48,820 nt of DNA from Haloarcula sebkhae (lineage in GTDB: Archaea; Halobacteriota; Halobacteria; Halobacteriales; Haloarculaceae): assembly GCF_014647415.1 (NCBI RefSeq), contig NZ_BMPD01000006.1, forward strand, positions 164,181 through 213,000, in the 5' to 3' direction. This document shows, in pieces, positions 25,265 through 33,797 of this stretch; positions within the stretch are counted from its first letter, which is position 1, and each line of letters starts with the position of its first letter. The notes beneath the pieces are model-generated. The model searched no databases, had not been told where the DNA came from, and worked only from the letters and a program-made list of their open reading frames with translations. The position numbers were made by a program, and so were the translations under genes.

Positions 25265-27043
25265 ATGACATGGGAACTCACAGTCGAGAATATCGCCGGG
25301 ATTCGTAGCGCAAACGAGGCAATTGAACCTGGAGTGAACGCCGTCCGGGCGAGTAACTGGCAGGGGAAATCGAGCTTTCTACAGGGTATCCAGACAGTGT
25401 TCGGGGCTGAGACGCCGCTCACTGAGGGTACTGATCAGGGGCGGGTCGAACTCAACGCGGACGGGGAGGCGTTTGAAGTTCGACTCGAGCGGGACGGCGT
25501 GGCGGTCAGTCGCCGCGGTACCCCATACCTTTCGTCCGAGTACGACCGAATCTGTGCCGATCTGTTCGCGTTTCTCGACGAGAACAACGCTGTTCGAAAG
25601 GCAGTCCGAGACGGCGACCCGCTTGAGCCGGTGCTTACGAAGCCGCTCGATTTCGAGGACATCGACAGCCAACTGGCCGAACTGCGGTCCGAACGAGACC
25701 AGGTCGAACGCGAACTCGAACGGGCTAACGATGCGGCAGAGCGGCTCCCCAAACTGCAGGAGCGAGAGACCAATCTTGAGGCTGAGCTTGAGGAGCTACA
25801 CAGCGAACGGGAGGCACTTGACGCCGACGGCGACGACACCGAGGCCAGAGCAGAACTCAGCGACCTCCGAGCAGAGCGAGAACGCGTGCAGCGACGTATC
25901 GACCGGCTTGAGCAGACTGTCGAGCGAGTGGAAACCCGGCTCGCCGAGAACCGCACTGAACTCTCTGAGCTGACTGTCCCGGAGGAGAGTAATGTAGAGA
26001 TGGAGTTAGAGCAGGTCCGCGAGCGTCTCGAATCGCTCGAACGGGACCGGGAGCTGTTACAGGGGGTTTTCGAGGCTAACAAGCGGGTGCTCGACTCGGA
26101 CCGAACTGAGTTGCTGACTGACGTCTCTCGGGACCTGCTCGGGGACACAGTCGAGTGTTGGCTCTGTGGAACGGAGACGACGGGCGACGAGATGGCTGAC
26201 AAGCTTGACGCACTGGACGAGCAAATCACCGAGCTACGTCGTGAGGAATCAGAGTACCGGACACGAGTCGAAGAGCTTGAGGCCCGCCGTGATGAGGTCA
26301 AAACCGCCCGCCGGCAGGAAGCGGACTTGACGGACCGAATCGCCGAGCTGGAAACGTCTCTCGACGAAAAAACCGAGGAACTCTCTTCGGCCCGCGACCG
26401 ACTGGCCGATCTGGAGGCTCGCGTCGACGAGGTGGCGGAGTCCGTCGAGACAGAATCGGAACGGCTCACCGACATCGAGAGTGAGATCAAATACACAGAA
26501 GCGGAACTCGAAGATGTTCGAGCGGAACTGGCCGACGCCGAGTCCCGTGCCGAGCAGCGTGAGATGCTCAGCGCGGAGTACGACGATCTCACGGCCGAGA
26601 TCGCTTCGCTTCGGAACCGTAAAGATGAGATCAAGCAGGACCTCCGCGAGTCGTTTTCGACGGCGCTAGCGGAGCTGTTCGAACGTTTCGATACTGGTTT
26701 CGAGATGGCTCGCCTGACCAGTACGTTCGACCTCGTCGTCGCTCGTGATGGGCGCGAGACGACACTCGATGCCCTTAGCGAGGGTGAGCGGGAACTCCTC
26801 GGTCTTGTCGTTGCACTCGCCGGTCACGAGGCATACGACGTGGGTGAGCGTGTCCCGGTGTTGCTCCTCGACGGGCTGGGAAGCCTCGCAAGTGACAACA
26901 TCGCCACCTTCGTCGAGTACACTGCGGACCGGGTTGACTATCTTGTCTTGACAGCGTATCCTGAACACGGCGGGTTTGACGCAAACGAACTCTCCCCATC
27001 CGACTGGGACGTCGTCTCTCATCGGGCCGAAACCAAAGCGTAA
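25265..27043 (+). CDS. Archaea-specific SMC-related ATPase
   Basis: The 592-residue protein has an N-terminal ATPase half with Walker A-like SNWQGKSSF near residues 31-39, a long coiled coil of Glu, Arg, Leu and Ala heptads (about 135-275 and 320-455), and a central CWLCGTET near 292 resembling a Rad50-type zinc hook. The C-terminal half has signature LSEGERELLGLV near 505 and Walker B VPVLLLDG near 530. SMC/Rad50 relatives bind and organise DNA. The gene directly follows rdfA, an association recurring in haloarchaea. Only one CxxC is seen, so metal binding would need a dimer, as in Rad50. ATG 25265 was chosen because family proteins begin near WELTVENIAGI. Confidence 0.85.
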   Translation: MTWELTVENIAGIRSANEAIEPGVNAVRASNWQGKSSFLQGIQTVFGAETPLTEGTDQGRVELNADGEAFEVRLERDGVAVSRRGTPYLSSEYDRICADLFAFLDENNAVRKAVRDGDPLEPVLTKPLDFEDIDSQLAELRSERDQVERELERANDAAERLPKLQERETNLEAELEELHSEREALDADGDDTEARAELSDLRAERERVQRRIDRLEQTVERVETRLAENRTELSELTVPEESNVEMELEQVRERLESLERDRELLQGVFEANKRVLDSDRTELLTDVSRDLLGDTVECWLCGTETTGDEMADKLDALDEQITELRREESEYRTRVEELEARRDEVKTARRQEADLTDRIAELETSLDEKTEELSSARDRLADLEARVDEVAESVETESERLTDIESEIKYTEAELEDVRAELADAESRAEQREMLSAEYDDLTAEIASLRNRKDEIKQDLRESFSTALAELFERFDTGFEMARLTSTFDLVVARDGRETTLDALSEGERELLGLVVALAGHEAYDVGERVPVLLLDGLGSLASDNIATFVEYTADRVDYLVLTAYPEHGGFDANELSPSDWDVVSHRAETKA

Positions 27044-27135
27044 CGCTAACCCAAGCAGCGATCGGTTCGGCCCGTGGTAACATGTAATGCATTCTCGCCA
27101 GACTTATATTTCCGATTACGTTAGCCGCTGATGTG

Positions 27136-27354
27136 ATGAGCGAGTTTACCGAAGCCCACGAGCGTGGAGTCCAAGCATTTACCAAGAGCTTATTGCACAG
27201 GGAACAGACGTGTAGCAACTGTGATTTCCAGGATACAGTCCTCCACAGCGACTGGCAGACCCATGTCGAGACGGACCACCAGTCGGGCCACATACGGTAT
27301 CGGCTTACGTGTCCGGACTGCCAGTCCGAGGAAGTGCTCGATATCGACATTTGA
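27136..27354 (+). CDS. Small zinc-finger protein
   Basis: The 72-residue protein has two CxxC pairs, CSNCDF near residue 27 and CPDCQS near 60, with an H-x-x-T-D-H segment (THVETDH) between. This fits a small zinc-binding fold. Haloarchaea carry dozens of such proteins, mostly unstudied. A TATA-like CTTATATTT at 27102-27110 lies at leaderless distance from ATG 27136; the GTG at 27133 is a minor alternative. It follows the rdfA-SMC operon but has its own promoter. Confidence 0.7.
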   Translation: MSEFTEAHERGVQAFTKSLLHREQTCSNCDFQDTVLHSDWQTHVETDHQSGHIRYRLTCPDCQSEEVLDIDI

Positions 27355-27395
27355 GTCTAGCGGAGTTGCCGGAGTAGACCCGAAGACACTCGTAG

Positions 27396-27418
27396 TAACA
27401 ACCACTAAGTCATTGTTA
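27396..27418. repeat. 23-bp palindrome, copy a
   Basis: Arms TAACAACCACT and AGTCATTGTTA surround a central A; 9 of 11 pairs are complementary. It lies between convergent genes (a zinc-finger gene and an ABC permease). Related copies are at 30143, 32631 and 37885. Confidence 0.7.
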
Positions 27419-27456
27419 GATCTGGACTGTGAAGGATGAGGGCACTGCTCGCCCCG

Positions 27457-28200
27457 TCACTCCTGTGGCACAGCGTAGGCACCGAGGGCGAAAACCAGCG
27501 CGGCGAACATCGCCAGTACCAGCAGGTCGAGCCAGGCCGTTTGGTTGAGGTACGTGACGTTTCTGACCCCGCGAGAGAAGTACGTGAGCGGTGACAGACC
27601 GATCACCGGGCGGAACCACGTCGGAAGCCGCTCCGGCATAACGAACGTCTCAGAGAGGAACACGAGCGGCAGCGCGACGGCATTACTGGCAGCGACAACG
27701 CCGTCCTGTGAGCCAGTGATCCGTCCCAGTATGGCTCCGAGCCCGCAAAAAACCACGACCGCGAGGATGATAAACGGAAGGAGCAACGGTGAGAGTCGGA
27801 TAGTCCCGCCCACGAGCAGTTCTAGCGCCCCTAGTACGACGGTACTCGCGAGAACGATGATAGCGATGTTAACGAGTGTGTGCGCAGCCAACCACTCGCG
27901 AGAAGTCGCAGGCGTGGTCGACAGCTTCTGAAACCGGTTCCCGTCCCGATATCGGGCGAGTGAACTCCCGATTCTGGACAGCGGTGTCAAGAGGACGATA
28001 ACCGCCAGATAGCCCGGCACGTAGAAGCTAGTCGGGTGTCCGAACAGACCGCCGCCCGCCGGGTTCGTCTGAACGATGATGCCAAAGATCCCGACGAGGA
28101 TGAGCGGGAATCCGAAGGTGAAAAACACGGCCGTCCGCCGACGAAGGAACGTTCGCCACGCCGCTCCGGCCTCGGCAGTGATACGGCTCGTCCGACTCAT
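27457..28200 (-). CDS. ABC-2 type exporter permease
   Basis: The 247-residue protein has six hydrophobic segments, for example FGFPLILVGIFGIIV, YLAVIVLLTPLS, IAIIVLASTVVLGALELL and LLLPFIILAVVVFCGLGAIL, and the family's signature loop (FLSETFVMP..LPTWFRPVIGLSPLTYF in pieces). Its start overlaps the ATPase gene by four bases, giving a two-gene exporter operon transcribed leftward. Such pairs move drugs, peptides or lipids outward; the substrate cannot be read. Confidence 0.85.
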   Translation of the reverse strand: MSRTSRITAEAGAAWRTFLRRRTAVFFTFGFPLILVGIFGIIVQTNPAGGGLFGHPTSFYVPGYLAVIVLLTPLSRIGSSLARYRDGNRFQKLSTTPATSREWLAAHTLVNIAIIVLASTVVLGALELLVGGTIRLSPLLLPFIILAVVVFCGLGAILGRITGSQDGVVAASNAVALPLVFLSETFVMPERLPTWFRPVIGLSPLTYFSRGVRNVTYLNQTAWLDLLVLAMFAALVFALGAYAVPQE

Positions 28201-29135
28201 CGGGACCGACCTCCGGCAGTCATGGGCTCTCGCGAGGGTCCGTCCTCGTCGGTACTCTCATCGGTGAGGCTCAAGTAGACATCTTCGAGGGAAGGGTCGG
28301 TCCATGTGAGCGTCTCGTACGTGACCCCCTGCGCGTCCAGTTGTCCGACGACCCGTCCGATATCAGCTGTCGCAACATCCAGAATTCGTATGCCGTCTTC
28401 CGTCGGCTCGACCTCTGCGTCAAGCCCCGCCAGTTGCTCTGGAGACGTTTCTGTCTCGACGAGGAGATGCGTACCGCCGCCGTAGGATGCGATAAGGTCG
28501 GTCGGCGGGCCGACTTCGACGAGTGTGCCGTCATCGAGCAAGGCGACTCGGTCTGCGAGCTGCTGGGCTTCTTTCATGTAGTGGGTCGTGAGAAATATCG
28601 TCGTCCCCTCGGCCGCCAAGTCGTCGATGAGTGACCAGAGTGACTGACGACCAGCCGGATCGATTCCCGTCGTTGGCTCGTCGAGAAAGAGGAGGTCAGG
28701 GTCGTTGACGAGAGCAATGCCGACGCAGACACGCCGCTGCTGCCCTCCTGATAGGTTCCTGTACCACGTCTCATCGGCTGTTTCCATGCCGACAGCAGTG
28801 AGTACGTCGTCGACGCGCTGGGGGTCGTCGTAGAGTCCCTGATAGTACGTTACTAGTTCACGTGCTGTCAGCCGTTCCGGCGGTGTAAACGACTGGGGCA
28901 GCAATCCGAGACGACCGTCCTCGACACTGGTCGGTGACTCGCCGAAGATGCTAACCGAGCCCGAATCGGGTGTTGTTGTTCCAGTAAGGGCTTCGACGAG
29001 GGTCGTCTTTCCAGCCCCATTTGGGCCAACTAGTGCGAATATCTCCCCACCGTCGACATTAACCGACACGTCGTCGATCGCGATCGTGTCGCCGTAGCGC
29101 TTGCTTATACTCTCCGCTAGAACTGCTGGGGGCAT
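28197..29135 (-). CDS. ABC-2 type exporter ATPase
   Basis: The 312-residue protein has Walker A GPNGAGKTT near residue 38, signature LSGGQQRRV near 130, Walker B LLFLDEP near 150 and the switch His in LTTHYM near 183. It has the DrrA/CcmA-type C-terminal extension of about 100 residues, ending in ExxYLSLT, before a short charged tail. It is the first gene of the operon with the ABC-2 permease and is divergent from the DUF106 gene across a 113-base spacer. The Glu in the Walker B and all key residues are intact, so it should be active. Confidence 0.88.
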   Translation of the reverse strand: MPPAVLAESISKRYGDTIAIDDVSVNVDGGEIFALVGPNGAGKTTLVEALTGTTTPDSGSVSIFGESPTSVEDGRLGLLPQSFTPPERLTARELVTYYQGLYDDPQRVDDVLTAVGMETADETWYRNLSGGQQRRVCVGIALVNDPDLLFLDEPTTGIDPAGRQSLWSLIDDLAAEGTTIFLTTHYMKEAQQLADRVALLDDGTLVEVGPPTDLIASYGGGTHLLVETETSPEQLAGLDAEVEPTEDGIRILDVATADIGRVVGQLDAQGVTYETLTWTDPSLEDVYLSLTDESTDEDGPSREPMTAGGRSR

Positions 29136-29248
29136 AGCTGAACGTGTGCTGTCTTCGGACCTAAGCTATTCGCTTCGGGACGACGGTAGTACGAAACCGG
29201 CGGGACAGAAGAATTGATAACGGTTCAGTTTTAGAATTACCTGTTGGA

Positions 29249-30145
29249 ATGCCAGACAAACCGATACCATCGGTTATAGAAGAACCAGCGATGCGTGACG
29301 CTCTCGCTACGGTGGTCGAGCACAGTGACAACGGAAACGAACCGCTCCAGTGGAACGACGTGAGTGGTTCGCTGTCCAGTGAAGAGTGGGGGCGGCTCGT
29401 ACGGGAGGAGGTGCTTGTCAGTGACGGCACTGGATTTACCTTGGCGAATCCAGAGCGGGTGCGGGAGGCACTGCAACCGGACGAACCGCTGGACACAACG
29501 ACGGACACGGACGGAATCGAGGCTGAATCGTGGGCCTGGTATGACAAGACAGCAGGGCTGGCGGCCCTCTCGCTCTTTGCAGGGTACTGGAGCACCGGTA
29601 TCAGGAATACCATCGCATCGTACGATGATCTCCTTCTTGCTCCGATCACGGATGCGCTCCCGTTTTTCGCCGTCATCATATTGCTCGCACTCGTCACCGG
29701 ACTGTATTCGACCGTACTGCAGTCACGGCTGAGAGACACCGAGACGATACAGGCGTATCAGGAGCGGATGAACGAATTGAAAGAACGCAAGGAGGCGGCA
29801 AAAGAGCGCGGGGACGATGAAACACTCGAGGAACTACAGGAGGAACAACTGGAAGCCGCTGGCGACCAGCTCGGGATGTTCAAACTACAGTTCCGGCCGA
29901 TGGTGTGGATCATGCTCTTGACCATTCCAGTGTTCCTTTGGCTCCGGTGGAAAGTCCGTGGCGGGCATCTCAGTGGGACCGAAGCCGGGTTGATCGTACC
30001 ACTCGTCGGTGCCGTCGGCTGGCAAGAGCCGTTGTTCGGACCCATGAAAACATGGATTGTCTGGTACTTTCTCTGTTCGATGGTATCGCGGCAGCTCATC
30101 CAGAAGACCCTCGATATTCGACCGTCCGCCTCGCCGTCGGACTGA
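29249..30145 (+). CDS. DUF106 (EMC3/TMCO1, Oxa1 superfamily) membrane protein
   Basis: The 298-residue protein has an N-terminal cytosolic segment of about 90 residues (WNDVSGSLSSEEWGRLV), a helix near 100-115, a strong helix near 130-150 (LPFFAVIILLALVTGLYSTV), a charged coiled-coil hairpin (ELKERKEAAKERGDD) and two or three later helices with FRPMVWIMLLTIPVFLWLRW. This is the archaeal DUF106 plan, related to EMC3, GET1 and YidC/Oxa1 insertases that place membrane proteins. Downstream come a small membrane gene and a secY copy on the same strand. In haloarchaea a DUF106 gene normally lies near secY and adk in the ribosomal region, so this may be a copied pair. Confidence 0.8.
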   Translation: MPDKPIPSVIEEPAMRDALATVVEHSDNGNEPLQWNDVSGSLSSEEWGRLVREEVLVSDGTGFTLANPERVREALQPDEPLDTTTDTDGIEAESWAWYDKTAGLAALSLFAGYWSTGIRNTIASYDDLLLAPITDALPFFAVIILLALVTGLYSTVLQSRLRDTETIQAYQERMNELKERKEAAKERGDDETLEELQEEQLEAAGDQLGMFKLQFRPMVWIMLLTIPVFLWLRWKVRGGHLSGTEAGLIVPLVGAVGWQEPLFGPMKTWIVWYFLCSMVSRQLIQKTLDIRPSASPSD

Positions 30146-30165
30146 CAGGCCCTAAGTGGTTGTTA
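30143..30165. repeat. 23-bp palindrome, copy b
   Basis: The right arm AGTGGTTGTTA at 30155-30165 is perfect; the left arm is weaker (7 of 11) and overlaps the DUF106 stop codon. Confidence 0.55.
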
Positions 30166-30227
30166 CTTGGCCCCCGAAAGATTAAAGACGAAACTGATTA
30201 GCGACACGGCGATAGGATGTCGAGTGA

Positions 30228-30905
30228 ATGCCGTCGTCACGCTCGCGTCTCAAGTCACCGGTATCGCTAGTCGTCTTCAGCATCGGCGTCTGTTTCCTTG
30301 TACTGGGAGCGCTGGGGGCACTGGCCGACACTCACCCGGCGATCGGTGTCTCAGGGTGGGGACTGTATGCCGATAGGAATCTGGAGGTCATCGGGGTGCT
30401 TACCGGCGGTGTCGCACTCCTCGGGGAGTCAGTCCTCATACCGGCGGGCTGTGATACCCCGCCAACACTCGATTGCCAGACAGTGTACATGACCGAGCCA
30501 TTGCAGGAGATGCTTCTTTCGCTTGCCGCGGAAGCGGAGCCGGACACGGTGTCGTTCGGCCTCGCGGTCACGCCGGCGGGAGAACTCGAAGCCGGTATCG
30601 ACGCCCCTGACCAGGCCCCGGTCTTTTCAGACGTCTACCTACCCGAAGCGCCGAACTCGGTCAGTTCCGTATTCGGCATTGACCTGTCGACCCCACCACA
30701 GCGGACGCAGGGTCGGTTCATCTCACACCCACGCTCCGGGCTGGAGGTGACCAAACGCGATGACCTGCACGAAGTCGTCTTTGTGGCTGTGCCACCCTGG
30801 GACGCTGCATCTATTGCGGCGTTTGATCGGGCAGGCCGGCGCCACCGTCTCGAAACGGTGGACGCGGCGGCGAACCCGGACGTTCCCGAACCAGTAAACA
30901 TTTGA
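30228..30905 (+). CDS. Two-helix membrane protein of unknown function
   Basis: The 225-residue protein opens with two close hydrophobic segments (VSLVVFSIGVCFLVLGALGA and VIGVLTGGVALLGESVLIPA) and then a soluble domain of about 150 residues with alternating strands (ELEAGIDAPDQAP, HEVVFVAVPPWD). It lies between the DUF106 and secY genes on the same strand. No family is recognised; a role with the nearby insertase and channel is possible from context only. Start ATG 30228 is supported by an AT-rich promoter region and the position of the first helix. Confidence 0.6.
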   Translation: MPSSRSRLKSPVSLVVFSIGVCFLVLGALGALADTHPAIGVSGWGLYADRNLEVIGVLTGGVALLGESVLIPAGCDTPPTLDCQTVYMTEPLQEMLLSLAAEAEPDTVSFGLAVTPAGELEAGIDAPDQAPVFSDVYLPEAPNSVSSVFGIDLSTPPQRTQGRFISHPRSGLEVTKRDDLHEVVFVAVPPWDAASIAAFDRAGRRHRLETVDAAANPDVPEPVNI

Positions 30906-31095
30906 AAGGCCACACAAGAGATAGCGACAACCACCGCGTCAGCAGTATCATCGGCAGCGCTACGTAGAGTGGCAGCGGTAGAGCTGCCTGTGACCTGTTC
31001 TGACGTGGGGGTCTCACAAGCATGACGCATATGATTCGTTGTCGGTACAGCTGTCAGTATGGTATCGTTACTTGGCCGTGCGCTGGAGGACAGCG

Positions 31096-32565
31096 ATGAG
31101 CTGGAAAGACACTGCAGAACCCGTGCTGGTCCGGATGCCAGCCGTCCGCAAGCCGGACCGACACATCCCGTTCAAACGGAAACTGGCGTGGACGGCAGGC
31201 GTGCTGGTCCTCTATTTTTTCCTGACGAACGTGATGCTGTTCGGGCTTGATATCACCCGTGATCAGGCCGTGTTCGGTCGCTTTAGCTCGATACTTGCGT
31301 CCGGCCAGGGGTCAGTGCTACAGCTCGGCATCGGACCCATCGTCACGGCGAGTATCGTCTTACAGCTGCTAGGTGGAGCCAATCTCCTTGGACTCGATAC
31401 ACAGAACGACCCACGCGACCAGATACTCTATCAGGGCCTTCAGAAGCTGCTGGTGCTTGTGATGATCTGTCTGACCGGCTTGCCGATGGTGTTTGCAGGG
31501 AATTTCCTGCCCGTTGATACCCAGGTGGCCCAGTCGCTAGGTATTGGAACCGCTGGTGTCCAGTGGCTCATCTTCGCACAGATGTTCGTCGGTGGATTAC
31601 TCATTCTCCTCATGGACGAAGTGATCTCCAAGTGGGGGGTCGGCTCCGGTATCGGCCTGTTTATCGTCGCTGGCATCAGTCAGCGACTCGTCGGTGGGTT
31701 GCTTACACATCCGGTTATCGGCGGTCAACAGTACGGTATCATCCTGACCTGGATACGGATAGCAACCGGTGACGTCCCTATCGGCCCCGTATTCAGTTCC
31801 GACGGCCTTCAGGCACTCCTGTTCACACAGGGCCATTTACTCCAACTCTTTACGACGCTCCTCATCTTTGCTATCGTCGTCTACGCCGAATCCGTGCGTG
31901 TGGAGATCCCACTCTCGAACGCGAGAGTAAAGGGTGCGAGAGGTCGGTTCCCGGTGAAACTCATTTACGCGAGCGTCCTCCCGATGATATTCGTCCGCGC
32001 GATACAGGCGAACATTCAGTTCCTGGGCCGTATTTTGCGGGCGCAACTGGAGAGTCTGCCAGCGTGGCTCGGTGTCTACGCGAACGGGCGTCCTGTCGGG
32101 GGACTGTTTTATTATCTTGCACCGATCCAATCACCGCGTGACTGGATGTGGTTCCTCGGCGAGGTCACCCAACCCGTCTGGAAAATACTGCTTCGGATGG
32201 GCATCGACCTGACGTTTATGACCGTCGGTGGTGCCATCTTCGCCGTCTTCTGGGTCGAGACTGCCGATATGGGGCCTGAGTCGACGGCACAGCAGATCCA
32301 TAGTTCCGGGATGCAGATACCCGGCTTCCGCCAGAACGTCGGCGTCATCGAGAAGGTTCTGGAACGGTATATCCCGCAAGTCACGGTTCTGGGAGGCGCG
32401 CTTGTCGGTCTGCTGGCGGTCATGGCGAACATGCTCGGTACCATCGGCGGTGTTGGGGGAACGAGCTTGCTGCTCACTGTCTCGATTACGTATAAGTTGT
32501 ACGAGGAGATTGCTGAAGAGCAACTCATGGAGATGCACCCCATGATGCGCCAGCTGTTCGGGTGA
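31096..32565 (+). CDS. secY: SecY translocase channel subunit, probable extra copy
   Basis: The 489-residue membrane channel protein has ten transmembrane helices and the SecY pattern: KRKLAWTAGVLVLYFFLTNV, LGIGPIVTASIVLQLLGGA (plug and second helix), YQGLQKLLVLVMICLTGLPM, DEVISKWGVGSGIGLFIVAG and the loop YAESVRVEIPLSNARVKGARG in pieces. The C-terminus is typical (LLLTVSITYKLYEE). Together with SecE and Sec61-beta it forms the protein-conducting channel. Here secY is not beside ribosomal protein genes, as it is in the usual spc operon, so this is probably a second copy. ATG 31096 (MSWKDTAEPVL) is chosen over 31039 because the family begins there. Confidence 0.85.
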   Translation: MSWKDTAEPVLVRMPAVRKPDRHIPFKRKLAWTAGVLVLYFFLTNVMLFGLDITRDQAVFGRFSSILASGQGSVLQLGIGPIVTASIVLQLLGGANLLGLDTQNDPRDQILYQGLQKLLVLVMICLTGLPMVFAGNFLPVDTQVAQSLGIGTAGVQWLIFAQMFVGGLLILLMDEVISKWGVGSGIGLFIVAGISQRLVGGLLTHPVIGGQQYGIILTWIRIATGDVPIGPVFSSDGLQALLFTQGHLLQLFTTLLIFAIVVYAESVRVEIPLSNARVKGARGRFPVKLIYASVLPMIFVRAIQANIQFLGRILRAQLESLPAWLGVYANGRPVGGLFYYLAPIQSPRDWMWFLGEVTQPVWKILLRMGIDLTFMTVGGAIFAVFWVETADMGPESTAQQIHSSGMQIPGFRQNVGVIEKVLERYIPQVTVLGGALVGLLAVMANMLGTIGGVGGTSLLLTVSITYKLYEEIAEEQLMEMHPMMRQLFG

Positions 32566-32630
32566 TTTTGCGCGGCGAGTGGTCGCTCTCTGCGGGTTTT
32601 GAACTGCGCATAACATCAACGCTGCTCAGA

Positions 32631-32653
32631 AAACAACCACTAAGCCCCTGTTA
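32631..32653. repeat. 23-bp palindrome, copy c
   Basis: The left arm AAACAACCACT differs from consensus by one base; the right arm (AGCCCCTGTTA) keeps 7 of 11. It lies 66 bases after secY and before a hypothetical gene whose TATA-like element (GTTATAGA) follows at about 32674. Confidence 0.6.
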
Positions 32654-32704
32654 ATATGTTCCTGTTCCGGGAGTTATAGAAGCATCGAGTGCGTTTCCGT
32701 CTCT

Positions 32705-33058
32705 ATGGAGGAAGAGAACACTCATCCAAAACCACCAGTTGATCTGTCCGATAACATTGTTTCTGTGTTACAAGATGCGTCTGTTCATGACTTACGGGAG
32801 AGTGTGATATATGCTCAGGAGCTACTCCAGCATAATCATGAACCGACCGAGCAAATAGAGCCATTACCGGGTGAAGAGATCGTCGAAATAAAAGGTGAAG
32901 GCAAGCGGTTCACGGTACTGAAACGCCAGCAGTGTGCGGATAATTGTCCCGACTGCCCACACGGGCCGTATGTTTACGAAGTTACACAAGAAAAACAACT
33001 GAACGGCGAGACACACTTTCACTGGGCGTTCATTGGCCCATATATTGCAAACGAATAG
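32705..33058 (+). CDS. DUF6788-like cysteine-rich small protein
   Basis: The 117-residue protein has an acidic helical N-terminus (IVSVLQDASVHDLRESVIYAQ) and a compact C-terminus with C-x3-C-x2-C (CADNCPDC) followed by PHGPYVYEVTQEKQL and WAFIGPY. The C-x-x-C-P-H-G-P-Y-x-Y pattern is common in small haloarchaeal proteins, and the decayed gene at 18406-18768 ends with a related W-x-Y-V-G pattern. Function is unknown. TATA spacing suggests a leaderless transcript. Confidence 0.55.
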   Translation: MEEENTHPKPPVDLSDNIVSVLQDASVHDLRESVIYAQELLQHNHEPTEQIEPLPGEEIVEIKGEGKRFTVLKRQQCADNCPDCPHGPYVYEVTQEKQLNGETHFHWAFIGPYIANE

Positions 33059-33059
33059 C

Positions 33060-33737
33060 TTAGTCGTTGCCGCCGCTGGTGTGCGGTGACTCGGCGTACT
33101 TGAGCTGGAAGAAGGCGAATATCAGTGAGAGGATCACGGCGAAACCTGCACCGAAACCAATGAAGTGTGGTTGTAACGGGACTCCCGCTTGATGGGGGTC
33201 TACTTCGACGGGGCCACCACCACCAACAGTTGTTGTTGGATACTCTTCGCCCACGACCACAGCGCCCTTCATACCGAGGCCTTTGTGCGGGTCACAGTAG
33301 TACTTGTAGAGACCAGCCTCCTCGAACGTGTATTCGTAGTTGACGCCAGCACTCCCCGTTGGTGACCCTGAGTCAAGCGGGCCGTCGCCGTCCGAGACTA
33401 CGTTGTGGCCACCACCCTCGCCCGTCCACTTGAACTTGACTGTCGTGCCCGTGTCGACGTGAATCGCAGGCGGGCCGAAGCCGAACGCGCCGCCGTTTGC
33501 CTGCACACCGACTTCGACCGTTGCCGACTTCTGCCCTGTCGCGTCGACGGTACTCGTTGGGTCACTGAAGTTTCCGACGTCACCGAACCACCCGCCGTAG
33601 TCCGGCACTGTGGTTGCTTCACTCCCACCGCCCTCACCGCCACCGTCCTCCTGCGCGGCTGCGGTTCCAGACATGCTAAGCGTGCTCAGAGCGGTCGCTG
33701 TACCTCCGGCTGTCTGGACGAACTGCCGTCTGTCCAT
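33060..33737 (-). CDS. Halocyanin, membrane-anchored
   Basis: The 225-residue blue-copper protein begins with a Tat signal (MDRRQFVQTAGG) and a Gly/Glu-rich linker. Its cupredoxin domain, residues about 55-165, carries the copper ligands His (GGGHNV), Cys, His and Met (YYCDPHKGLGM). A Gly/Pro linker leads to one C-terminal helix (FIGFGAGFAVILSLIFAFFQL), which would fix the copper domain to the outer face of the membrane. Halocyanins carry electrons, for example to a terminal oxidase; no oxidase gene is adjacent. A TATA-like element (ATTTATGC on the minus strand, near 33766) lies at suitable distance. Confidence 0.9.
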   Translation of the reverse strand: MDRRQFVQTAGGTATALSTLSMSGTAAAQEDGGGEGGGSEATTVPDYGGWFGDVGNFSDPTSTVDATGQKSATVEVGVQANGGAFGFGPPAIHVDTGTTVKFKWTGEGGGHNVVSDGDGPLDSGSPTGSAGVNYEYTFEEAGLYKYYCDPHKGLGMKGAVVVGEEYPTTTVGGGGPVEVDPHQAGVPLQPHFIGFGAGFAVILSLIFAFFQLKYAESPHTSGGND

Positions 33738-33797
33738 CTCAGTTCTACCGTCATGTACACATCTGCATAAATCTACGGAAAAAGATATCCCGGCTCG

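Noticed and set aside
25435-26634. Long minus-strand frame of 399 codons
   Set aside because: It is the antisense shadow of the coiled-coil part of the SMC-related gene; the translation is almost only Ser and Arg.
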